NCBI GenBank assembly: GCA_045643185.1
Contig: JAZUKH010000094.1
Span: forward strand, 1-11,772
Source of the DNA: RGIG464 sp045643185
Lineage (GTDB): Bacteria > Myxococcota_A > Bradymonadia > UBA4248
Length of the DNA: 11,772 nucleotides
Direction: 5' to 3'
In this document: piece by piece, positions 1-5,250 of the stretch
Layout of the letters: every line of letters starts with the position of its first letter
How positions within the stretch are numbered: position 1 is the stretch's first letter
Translations under genes and position numbers: made by a program
Notes under the pieces: model-generated
The model's database searches: none
Told to the model about the DNA's origin: nothing
Seen by the model: the letters and a program-made list of their open reading frames with translations, nothing else

Positions 1-969
1 ATTGACGGTGATCGTCGTGCCTGCTTTGGTCTCGACGATGGTGTCGTAGTGAACGCCTTTGAAGATCTGACTTTTGACGATGCCTTTCAGCATGCCAGAT
101 TCGCGAGGCACGATGTCAAGGTCTTCCGGGCGAATGACGACGTCGACGATCTCATCTTGCGTAAACGATTTGGCGGTATCGCACTCGAAGTTTTTATCTT
201 CAAAACGGATGGTGTGATCGTCGACGATCTTGCCGTCGATGATGTTCGTTTCACCAATGAAGTTTGCGACGAACTCGTTTTCAGGTTCGTTGTAGATCTC
301 AGTTGGGGTGCCGACTTGCTGAATTTCGCCGCCCTTCATGACGACGATCTTGTCAGACATCGTGAGCGCTTCTTCCTGGTCGTGCGTGACAAAAATAAAG
401 GTGATGCCGACTTCCTGCTGGATGCGCTTGAGCTCGATCTGCATTTCTTTGCGGAGTTTGAGGTCGAGTGCGCCAAGCGGTTCGTCGAGCAGCAAAACAC
501 TCGGTTCGTTGACGAGCGCGCGTGCGATCGCGATACGCTGCTGCTGCCCGCCCGACATCTCGTTGATGTACCGTTTGCCGTAGTCTTCAAGATTCACGAG
601 CTTCAACATACGTCGCACTTTACGGTCGATGACGTCTTTCGGCTCTTTCTTGAGCTTAAGACCAAAGGCTACGTTGTCGTATACATTCAGATGCGGAAAC
701 AGTGCGTATTTCTGAAAAACTGTATTGATATCCCGTTTGTATGCCGGGTATTTCAGAAGGTCTTCGCCCTCAAAAAGCACTTCGCCGGACGAAGGATCAA
801 GAAAACCGCCCAAAATGCGGAGCAAGGTCGTTTTGCCGCATCCTGAGGGACCAAGCAGCGTGACGAACTCGTTGTCATAAATATCGAGCGATACGCCCTT
901 CAGAACCTGGGTGTCATCAAAGTTTTTGACGACATTCTTGATCTGTATGATCTTCCTTTTCTCTTCCAT
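1..969 (-). CDS. potA: Spermidine/putrescine ABC transporter ATP-binding subunit PotA (3' end missing)
   Basis: This is the ATPase subunit of a PotABCD-type importer. It hydrolyses ATP on the cytoplasmic face to drive polyamine uptake through PotB and PotC. The frame is open from ATG 969 to base 1, giving 323 residues without a stop; PotA is usually about 350-380 residues, so roughly the last 30-60 are outside the window. Visible motifs are Walker A GPSGCGKT (40-47), the Q-loop in VFQKYALFPH (Q86), signature MSGGQQQR (138-145), Walker B LLLDEP (159-164), D-loop GALD, and the H-loop in FVTHDQEEA (H196). A TOBE-like region follows from about residue 245. A GGAG sequence lies 9 nt before the ATG. 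The XRE-cupin regulator ends 23 nt upstream on the same strand, so the two are probably one operon, with potBCD expected beyond the left edge. Substrate is inferred from motif similarity and the regulator; another MoiT/POPT-family ABC importer ATPase (for example iron or thiamine type) is the alternative. Confidence 0.85.
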   Translation of the reverse strand, partial: MEEKRKIIQIKNVVKNFDDTQVLKGVSLDIYDNEFVTLLGPSGCGKTTLLRILGGFLDPSSGEVLFEGEDLLKYPAYKRDINTVFQKYALFPHLNVYDNVAFGLKLKKEPKDVIDRKVRRMLKLVNLEDYGKRYINEMSGGQQQRIAIARALVNEPSVLLLDEPLGALDLKLRKEMQIELKRIQQEVGITFIFVTHDQEEALTMSDKIVVMKGGEIQQVGTPTEIYNEPENEFVANFIGETNIIDGKIVDDHTIRFEDKNFECDTAKSFTQDEIVDVVIRPEDLDIVPRESGMLKGIVKSQIFKGVHYDTIVETKAGTTITVN

Positions 970-992
970 TCAATGAATCTCCAAAAAATCCG

Positions 993-1526
993 TCAGAATA
1001 GCGGCGGATTAGAGACCCAGAGCACGCGTGCCTGGGTTTTTTTATGATTTTCGAGGTGATGAAATGTGTTGCATTTCATATAAAAAGTTTCGCCTTTTCG
1101 GACGGTGTGTTTTTTGTCGTCGCAGCAAAGCTCTACGCATCCCTCCAGCACATACGCAAATTCCTCGCCTGTGGTCGGCGACATGTCGAAGGAACGTCCG
1201 CCTGGCGGAAGCTCAAGCAGGATCGGCTCCATCGAGTGTTTTTGTGCGTTCGGAACGATCCAGCGGATCGTGTGATCCTCCTTCTCGTCGACGTAAAAAT
1301 CCGCGTCGCGAAACACGATGCGGTCATCACTGTCCTCTTTGAAAAATTCTGACATGCTCGTGCCAAGGGCTTCGAGAATGTCATCCAGTGTCGCCACCGA
1401 CGGCGACGTTAAATTGCGCTCAAGCTGGCTCAAAAAGCCTTTGCTGAGCTCCGAGCGGGACGCTAATTCCTCTAGTGTGAGTCCCTTTTGTTTGCGCAGG
1501 TGTTTGATCCTGCCTCCAATATCCAT
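993..1526 (-). CDS. XRE-family HTH regulator with C-terminal cupin domain
   Basis: A 177-residue two-domain regulator. Residues about 5-60 form an XRE helix-turn-helix (RIKHLRKQKGLTLEELASRS, then SKGFLSQLERN). Residues about 105-173 form a small cupin (GEEFAYVLEGCVEL, then GETFYMKCNTFHHLEN). The cupin is expected to bind a small effector. XRE-cupin proteins of this size include PuuR, the putrescine-responsive repressor, and members often sit next to potABCD; the placement directly before potA fits that. ATG 1526 is chosen because GAAGGAA sits 6 nt before it and the HTH begins right after it. A longer frame from TTG 1571 would add 15 unconserved residues, would have no ribosome site and would run through a palindrome. 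Autoregulation is likely, given the dyad array upstream. Which polyamine or other ligand it senses cannot be read from the sequence. Confidence 0.88.
   Translation of the reverse strand: MDIGGRIKHLRKQKGLTLEELASRSELSKGFLSQLERNLTSPSVATLDDILEALGTSMSEFFKEDSDDRIVFRDADFYVDEKEDHTIRWIVPNAQKHSMEPILLELPPGGRSFDMSPTTGEEFAYVLEGCVELCCDDKKHTVRKGETFYMKCNTFHHLENHKKTQARVLWVSNPPLF
1015..1043 (+). terminator. Intrinsic-terminator-like hairpin antisense to the regulator 3' end
   Basis: On the plus strand, ACCCAG (1015-1020) pairs with CTGGGT (1032-1037). Inside is GCA-CGCG-TGC with one bulged A (1021), and a run of seven T (1037-1043) follows at once. This is the textbook shape of a Rho-independent terminator, but for plus-strand transcription, and no plus-strand gene lies upstream. 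It overlaps the coding sequence of the minus-strand regulator, so coincidence with codon content is possible. Confidence 0.35.
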
Positions 1527-1532
1527 AAAAAA

Positions 1533-1539
1533 TTCCTTC
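1533..1539 (-). promoter_or_regulatory. Ribosome binding site deciding the regulator start
   Basis: Minus-strand GAAGGAA followed by 6 nt and ATG 1526. It supports the 177-residue start over the upstream TTG at 1571, which has no comparable purine-rich site. Confidence 0.7.
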
Positions 1540-1563
1540 TTTGGGGTGCTAAGCCCTTTTGAC

Positions 1564-1589
1564 GATATCAAACCACGCGGTTTGGTATC
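1564..1589. promoter_or_regulatory. 26-bp imperfect palindrome, candidate operator
   Basis: Halves GATATCAAACCAC and GCGGTTTGGTATC match as inverted repeats at 11 of 13 positions with no spacer. It lies 38-63 bp upstream of the regulator ATG, in the expected leader or promoter region. As a two-fold symmetric site it could bind a dimeric regulator, or it could fold in the leader RNA. The bound protein is not known. Confidence 0.5.
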
Positions 1590-1608
1590 ACTAAACTCTC
1601 TGTTTAGT
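1590..1608. promoter_or_regulatory. Dyad ACTAAAC-N5-GTTTAGT, candidate operator site 1
   Basis: Perfect 7-bp inverted arms (1590-1596 and 1602-1608) separated by TCTCT. It abuts the 26-bp palindrome. The same TAAAC-N5-GTTTA core recurs at 1623-1637, and a weaker AAAC-N5-GTTT form occurs twice upstream, so it is a plausible site for the adjacent XRE-cupin regulator. Confidence 0.55.
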
Positions 1609-1622
1609 AGCTGCTTCGTTCA

Positions 1623-1643
1623 TAAACAAAAAGTTTAGTAAAC
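1623..1643. promoter_or_regulatory. Dyad TAAAC-N5-GTTTA plus a third half-site, candidate operator site 2
   Basis: TAAAC (1623-1627), five A, GTTTA (1633-1637), then G and another TAAAC (1639-1643). The centre is 31 bp from the centre of site 1, close to three helical turns, so the two sites would face the same side of the DNA. Confidence 0.5.
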
Positions 1644-1656
1644 CGAAACGCGCCGC

Positions 1657-1662
1657 CTTATA
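1657..1662 (-). promoter_or_regulatory. Possible -10 element for the regulator-potA operon
   Basis: Minus-strand TATAAG in an AT-rich stretch, about 130 nt before the regulator ATG. No good -35 hexamer sits at 16-18 bp. If used, transcription would start near 1650 and sites 1 and 2 would fall just downstream of the start, consistent with repression. Confidence 0.3.
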
Positions 1663-1714
1663 CAGGAAAAAGTAAAAATCACAACAAAAATTAACGGTCT
1701 GATGACAAAAATTT

Positions 1715-1744
1715 CACTTTAGAAAACAGAAAGTTTCGTTAACT
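1715..1744. repeat. 30-bp direct repeat, copy A (candidate operator site 3)
   Basis: Identical over all 30 bases to 1797-1826. It carries AAAC (1724-1727), AGAAA, GTTT (1733-1736), the same N5 spacing as sites 1 and 2 but with 4-bp arms, and ends in the palindrome GTTAAC. Bases flanking the two copies differ, so the repeat boundaries are sharp. Confidence 0.8.
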
Positions 1745-1796
1745 TAACCGCAAGTGCCGATTTATGAACGTTGAAATGGTTTGATGGCGTCAATAA

Positions 1797-1826
1797 CACT
1801 TTAGAAAACAGAAAGTTTCGTTAACT
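1797..1826. repeat. 30-bp direct repeat, copy B (candidate operator site 4)
   Basis: Second exact copy, 82 bp start-to-start from copy A, in the same orientation. It contains AAAC (1806-1809), AGAAA, GTTT (1815-1818). On the minus strand a TTGACG hexamer lies just downstream of it, which might be part of a distal promoter, but no clear -10 follows at normal spacing. Confidence 0.8.
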
Positions 1827-1898
1827 AGCCCCGGTTGCCTGCCAGTGAACGATAAAAAACATGAGGTCGATCTGGACAGGTTCTTTTTGGAGGGGATG

Positions 1899-1931
1899 GG
1901 CGCGGCTATGATGTTCATCATACGCCGCGCC
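1899..1931. terminator. Long hairpin 1 of a tandem pair downstream of the MFS gene
   Basis: GGCGCGGC (1899-1906) pairs with GCCGCGCC (1924-1931). Inside, TATGATG (1907-1913) pairs with CATCATA (1916-1922) around TT, with one extra C at 1923. In practice the innermost pairs would open to a 4-nt or larger loop. It lies 132-164 nt past the MFS stop. No U-tract follows on either strand, so it may act with Rho, protect the RNA 3' end, or be a repeat element. Confidence 0.45.
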
Positions 1932-1968
1932 GCCGGCCTATTGAGCGCTTTGCGCCAATACGGCCGGC
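1932..1968. terminator. Long hairpin 2 of a tandem pair downstream of the MFS gene
   Basis: GCCGGCC (1932-1938) pairs with GGCCGGC (1962-1968). Inside, TATTG (1939-1943) pairs with CAATA (1956-1960), then GCGC-TTT-GCGC, with a bulged A (1944) and an unpaired C (1961). It starts on the base after hairpin 1 ends and copies its plan: GC-rich outer arm, TAT/ATA inner arm, one extra C on the 3' side. No U-tract follows. Confidence 0.45.
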
Positions 1969-2062
1969 CTATAGGGCTGCACTAAGTTGTTTTCCACGAC
2001 GCTGCTTAGCATGCTGCGCAGCCCGTTTGGGTTTGCATGACGCAGCGTAGGCGCGGGTTGAA

Positions 2063-3874
2063 TTATGCCTGCTCAGTTTCTTTCGACTTCGCAGACGTGA
2101 TGTCTTCAAATTCCTCGTCGTTTTCGAGCTTGGCGTTGTCATCGGCGTCGTTATCGGCTTTCGCTTCGGTGTCGCTGGCGTCGGACTTGGCGTCTTCCGG
2201 CTTCTTGGCGTTACACCAGTTGCGGGCGAGGTAGAGGGCGATCGGGCTTGTGATCGCGATCAGTGCGAAGATGAACCACATCGTCTGAGGATCCTGGGAC
2301 ATGCCTGCCGACAACGTGTCAGGATCAGGAATGTATTTGCGCATAAAGAAGCCGACGTAGATGCCGACGATAAACTTGGTCATAAACCACGGCAGGTTGG
2401 CAATGCCCACGTAGGCGCCCATGCGCTCTTTCGGGGCGATCTGCGTGACGTGCTGCAAAAAGCGCGGTTGCCACATCGATTCACCAATGGCGCCGATCAA
2501 AATGAACGTGAGGAACAACGTCGGCGTCTGACCAAGGCAGAGCAGGAACGTCGGAAGGGCCATGACGGTCGTACCGATGATCATCATCTTGTAAACGTCT
2601 TGTTTCGCCGTCAATGCGGCAATGACTGGCGCACAAATAAAGACGATGAGCGGGTTGATGTTGCTGAACGTTTCGAAGTTGTCCGAGATCGTCGGAAATT
2701 CACGGAAACAGCGCTCGAGGTAGGTCGGGATCAGGATGTTTTGATAGGCAAACAGCGTCTGGACTGGAATCAGAATGAAGATGAAGAAGTCGAACTTGGG
2801 ATCGGCGAGCGGGTGACGTTTGAGGCGCTCTTTGAGCGTGAGTTTGTGATCGGGCTTGGCATCCTGCGGCTCGTCGGGATCGGCTTCTTTCGGGTCACAA
2901 AGCGGTTTGTTTTTGGATCTCAGGAGGAAGAACACGTAGAGCAGCATGACAATGATCATGATGCCGGCAATAAAGATGAGTGCACCCGAATAACCGTTGC
3001 CGTTTGTGCCGGGAATGATGCTCGGAATGACATTGCCGGCCTCGTCGGTTGAATCGGCAAAGCCGCGACGGATCGAGGGCAGGGCCAGGCCAATGAGGAA
3101 GGCGCCCAGGTTCATGCCGGCATACAACATCGCGTACGACACGGCTGAAGTCTTTTTGTCCGAGTACATGCGCGTCAGCGAGTACACTGCCGGATTGAAT
3201 ACGCCGTACGAAAGTGCTGCCATGAGCAATGCCACGACGATCGCAAAGAAGAAGGGAGACCACAGGCCTGTGCCAAACTGCGTGCTCAACGCCGGTTCCG
3301 CAAAGCCTAAAATGAAACGTGAGACTAATAATACGGCGATCGAGATGCCGAACATGCGTTTCGGGCCAACGCGGTCCGATAATCCACCCAAAAATAGCTG
3401 CGACAGCGTGATCAGCATCAAATAGCCGCTCACGACCCACGAGGCGTGAACGTCGTTCAGCTCGACGTTCTTCGTCAAAAACAGCATGAGCAGGGTCAGA
3501 ATGCCGAAATAGGCCATGCCCTCAAAGATATTAATAATGTTGATGCCGATGATCTCACGCGGGGCGTGGACGAAGGCTTTGAATGTGTCAATGGTCTCTT
3601 TTAGACCGGTCTTGATCGCGTCACTGACGGTGGCGGGCGCCTCGGCGTTGGCCTTGGCTGTGTCGTCCGTCGCGGATGCTTCTGCGTCGGCCTTGACGGC
3701 GTCGTCCGTCGCGGACACTTCTGCGTCGTTCTTGACGGCGTCGTCCGTCGCGGCTGACTCGCTCTTGACGTCGTCTTTCACGTCGTTCTGGTTTTCGACC
3801 GCGTCAGACGCCGCTTGTGCGTTCTCCGACTCGGTCGCCTGAAGGTCAGGCTGATTCGTTTCTTCTGAAGACAT
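2063..3874 (-). CDS. MFS transporter, POT/oligopeptide-symporter-like, with acidic repeat tail
   Basis: A 603-residue membrane protein with about 12 hydrophobic segments between residues about 108 and 550. The region FEGMAYFGILTLLMLFLTKN, then SGYLMLITLSQLFLGGLSDRVGPKR, carries the MFS motif A (GGLSDRVGPKR). MLYAGMNLGAFLIG and GESMWQPRFLQHVTQIAPKERMG resemble proton-dependent oligopeptide (POT) transporters, so proton-coupled uptake of peptides or similar solutes across the inner membrane is the best guess. Substrate cannot be told. It is odd in having about 100 extra N-terminal residues rich in Asp, Ala, Lys and Glu with 13-residue tandem repeats, and a roughly 45-residue acidic C-terminal tail; the family core is about 450-500 residues. 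Both tails should face the cytoplasm. The start at ATG 3874 has only a weak, distant AGGA. It is divergent from the phosphoesterase. Confidence 0.82.
   Translation of the reverse strand: MSSEETNQPDLQATESENAQAASDAVENQNDVKDDVKSESAATDDAVKNDAEVSATDDAVKADAEASATDDTAKANAEAPATVSDAIKTGLKETIDTFKAFVHAPREIIGINIINIFEGMAYFGILTLLMLFLTKNVELNDVHASWVVSGYLMLITLSQLFLGGLSDRVGPKRMFGISIAVLLVSRFILGFAEPALSTQFGTGLWSPFFFAIVVALLMAALSYGVFNPAVYSLTRMYSDKKTSAVSYAMLYAGMNLGAFLIGLALPSIRRGFADSTDEAGNVIPSIIPGTNGNGYSGALIFIAGIMIIVMLLYVFFLLRSKNKPLCDPKEADPDEPQDAKPDHKLTLKERLKRHPLADPKFDFFIFILIPVQTLFAYQNILIPTYLERCFREFPTISDNFETFSNINPLIVFICAPVIAALTAKQDVYKMMIIGTTVMALPTFLLCLGQTPTLFLTFILIGAIGESMWQPRFLQHVTQIAPKERMGAYVGIANLPWFMTKFIVGIYVGFFMRKYIPDPDTLSAGMSQDPQTMWFIFALIAITSPIALYLARNWCNAKKPEDAKSDASDTEAKADNDADDNAKLENDEEFEDITSAKSKETEQA
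3638..3754 (-). repeat. 39-bp tandem repeat encoding 13-residue units
   Basis: Three consecutive units in the MFS N-terminal tail: AATDDAVKNDAEV, SATDDAVKADAEA and SATDDTAKANAEA (residues 41-79), followed by a degenerate PATVSDAIK. The DNA units are also similar (repeated gtcgtccgtcgcgg blocks 39 bp apart), which indicates recent tandem duplication and likely copy-number variation between strains. Confidence 0.8.
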
Positions 3875-3918
3875 ATAGGTCTCGTTTCCTGTCTTGGTTA
3901 TGGGTTTCGTCGAGATCG

Positions 3919-3934
3919 ACCAAACCAGTTTGAT
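3919..3934. promoter_or_regulatory. Short dyad ACCAAAC-CA-GTTTGAT upstream of the MFS gene
   Basis: CAAAC and GTTTG arms with a 2-nt spacer, 45-60 bp before the MFS ATG. On the minus strand it reads ATCAAAC-TG-GTTTGGT. The same two arms occur with a 6-nt spacer inside the palindrome at 1564-1589. It could be a regulator site or chance. Confidence 0.25.
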
Positions 3935-3964
3935 AAATAAAAAATCTCGTTAAGATACAGATGA

Positions 3965-3981
3965 GTAGGTAAAATACCTAC
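3965..3981. promoter_or_regulatory. 17-bp perfect palindrome between divergent genes
   Basis: GTAGGTA (3965-3971), AAA, TACCTAC (3975-3981): 7-bp perfect arms in the AT-rich gap between the MFS gene (minus) and the phosphoesterase (plus). It is a candidate operator that could control one or both. It is followed by no U-tract and is too far from a gene end to look like a terminator. Confidence 0.45.
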
Positions 3982-4037
3982 ATGCACGTAAAAAGTCAGA
4001 ATGCCTGTTTTTAGACTGCGACGCAATAGAAATAATA

Positions 4038-4046
4038 TGGTATAGT
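4038..4046 (+). promoter_or_regulatory. Extended -10 promoter for the phosphoesterase
   Basis: TGGTATAGT, i.e. TG-N-TATAGT, with a start expected near 4053 and a leader of about 35 nt. The -35 position (4018-4023, GCGACG) is poor, which extended -10 promoters tolerate. Confidence 0.45.
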
Positions 4047-4077
4047 AACCGAACACTTTTTGGCCGATGAGGCAGAC

Positions 4078-4083
4078 AGAGGA
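4078..4083 (+). promoter_or_regulatory. Ribosome binding site deciding the phosphoesterase start
   Basis: AGAGGA lies 4 nt before ATG 4088 and 7 nt before ATG 4091, so either of the two adjacent codons may be used. The earlier ATG at 4067 has no such site. Confidence 0.6.
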
Positions 4084-4087
4084 CGGA

Positions 4088-5248
4088 ATGATGAAGTATA
4101 CGCAGCGTATTCTGCAAAACGTCATTTACAGCATTGGTGATACGCACGGCCAGGGCGCGCGCGTGTTGGAACTTGTGTCACGCTTGGAAGCTCAGAGCGC
4201 CGAACGGGGGGAAAAGGCCGCGTTCGTTCAGCTTGGCGACCTTGGGGATGCGTTTTCGTATCCGAATGACGATGCCAATACGTCGAACGAGGCGCTTCGA
4301 GCCGATGTGTATGCGCGCATGGCGCGTCTGCCCGAGTTGGACGCGGCGATGCGCGACGGCCGCAAGGTCGTGAACTGGCAGTTCCTCGTGGTCAATGGTA
4401 CGCGGCTGTTTCAAGGCGAGCGGCGCGGTTTGAAGACGCCGCTCGAGGTGCTGGAAAGCGATGACCACGTCGAAGTCGAAGCCGTGTTTCAGGCGACGAA
4501 GGTGTTTGAAACGTTCAAATTGTTTTGCGAAAAACAAGTGTCTTCGCCCGACCGGTTCTTTGTGGTGCTCGGCAACCACGATGCCGACCTGTTACGCGGT
4601 TCGTCCGAATACGGGCGCCCGCAAAAGCACGTTTTGCTCGGCCTGCTCGGTTTTTCGCCCGACGAAGTGATCGCGCATCTCGAGACGGAACAGGGCGCGC
4701 CGGAGGTGATGCTTCGCCACCCGTGGATCGCGTGGCTGAACGAGCGTCCTCACTTGGTGATGTCGCGCGACACGGTCTATATGCACGGCGGCCCGACGGG
4801 CGCGCTCGCGCGCGCACTCGGTACCAGCCACAAAGCGTTTGAACGCTGGTTGCTTCAGATCGACGCCGCGCGTTCACAAGGCTGGCACCACGTTGCGTTC
4901 CGCGAACATTGGTCGTTTTTGTCACCCGATGGCGCATCCAATGACTGGATACGTCATCCCTCCTACATCACGAACTTTTTGGCGGCCTCTCGCAGACCCT
5001 ATTTGGCCGTCGGTCACTCGCCCTTTTTGGATTTCGAAAAAGGGCCACTCATCGACCTCAAAAACGCGAGCGACGAGATCAAACACCTGTTCCGCACGCC
5101 GGCGCGCCTTGAACCCGCCGGTAAATTGATCAAACAGGATACGAACATGAAACGCGTTGGTGAGCTTTGGGCGTGCCGTCACGTGGTCGGAACTGACCAG
5201 TGGTGTGGTATCGACGAGAATTTGCAGGAACACCCGTTGCGAGATTAG
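4088..5248 (+). CDS. Calcineurin-like (PPP-type) metallophosphoesterase
   Basis: A 386-residue protein without signal peptide, probably cytoplasmic. The bimetal site motifs are present in order: GDTHGQ (17-22), LGDLGD (49-54, the GDxxD block), GNHD (162-165), MHGG (232-235) and GHSP (309-312). These ligands define the metallophosphoesterase fold that hydrolyses phosphomono- or diesters, and the N-terminal GDTHG plus C-terminal GHSP resemble bacterial Ser/Thr phosphatase-like members. It is odd that about 107 residues separate the second and third motifs, where roughly 25-30 is usual, so there is a large insertion (about 57-155) that probably caps the active site. The substrate is unknown. Starts at 4088 or 4091 are supported by AGAGGA; 4067 is possible but weaker. 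The exported TPR gene starts 2 nt after the stop, so the two are probably co-transcribed. Confidence 0.82.
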   Translation: MMKYTQRILQNVIYSIGDTHGQGARVLELVSRLEAQSAERGEKAAFVQLGDLGDAFSYPNDDANTSNEALRADVYARMARLPELDAAMRDGRKVVNWQFLVVNGTRLFQGERRGLKTPLEVLESDDHVEVEAVFQATKVFETFKLFCEKQVSSPDRFFVVLGNHDADLLRGSSEYGRPQKHVLLGLLGFSPDEVIAHLETEQGAPEVMLRHPWIAWLNERPHLVMSRDTVYMHGGPTGALARALGTSHKAFERWLLQIDAARSQGWHHVAFREHWSFLSPDGASNDWIRHPSYITNFLAASRRPYLAVGHSPFLDFEKGPLIDLKNASDEIKHLFRTPARLEPAGKLIKQDTNMKRVGELWACRHVVGTDQWCGIDENLQEHPLRD

Positions 5249-5250
5249 AC

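Larger units (their letters stand above)
1527..2062. other. 536-nt intergenic regulatory region
   Basis: No convincing gene is present. The half next to the regulator (about 1560-1830) is AT-rich and carries a 26-bp imperfect palindrome, several TAAAC-N5-GTTTA-like dyads, a 30-bp exact direct repeat and a possible promoter reading toward the regulator. The half next to the MFS gene (about 1890-2050) is GC-rich and carries two abutting hairpins. It also holds a looser inverted repeat, ACGCTGC (1999-2005) with GCAGCGT (2042-2048), enclosing the palindrome GCTGCGCAGC (2013-2022), just after the MFS stop codon. Confidence 0.7.

Noticed and set aside
49..846. 265-codon plus-strand open frame
   Set aside because: It lies exactly opposite potA, which has full ABC ATPase motifs on the minus strand; its translation has no recognisable domain.
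1318..1638. 106-codon plus-strand open frame over the regulator 5' region
   Set aside because: Serine-rich shadow of the XRE-cupin gene running into the operator region; no ribosome site or domain.
3898..4125. 75-codon minus-strand open frame in the divergent gap
   Set aside because: It overlaps the phosphoesterase promoter and start, has no ribosome site, and its hydrophobic look comes from AT-rich DNA.
4515..4937. Long open frames on both strands inside the phosphoesterase
   Set aside because: Arg/Ala-rich translations typical of shadows of a GC-rich third codon position; the phosphoesterase frame has the conserved motifs.
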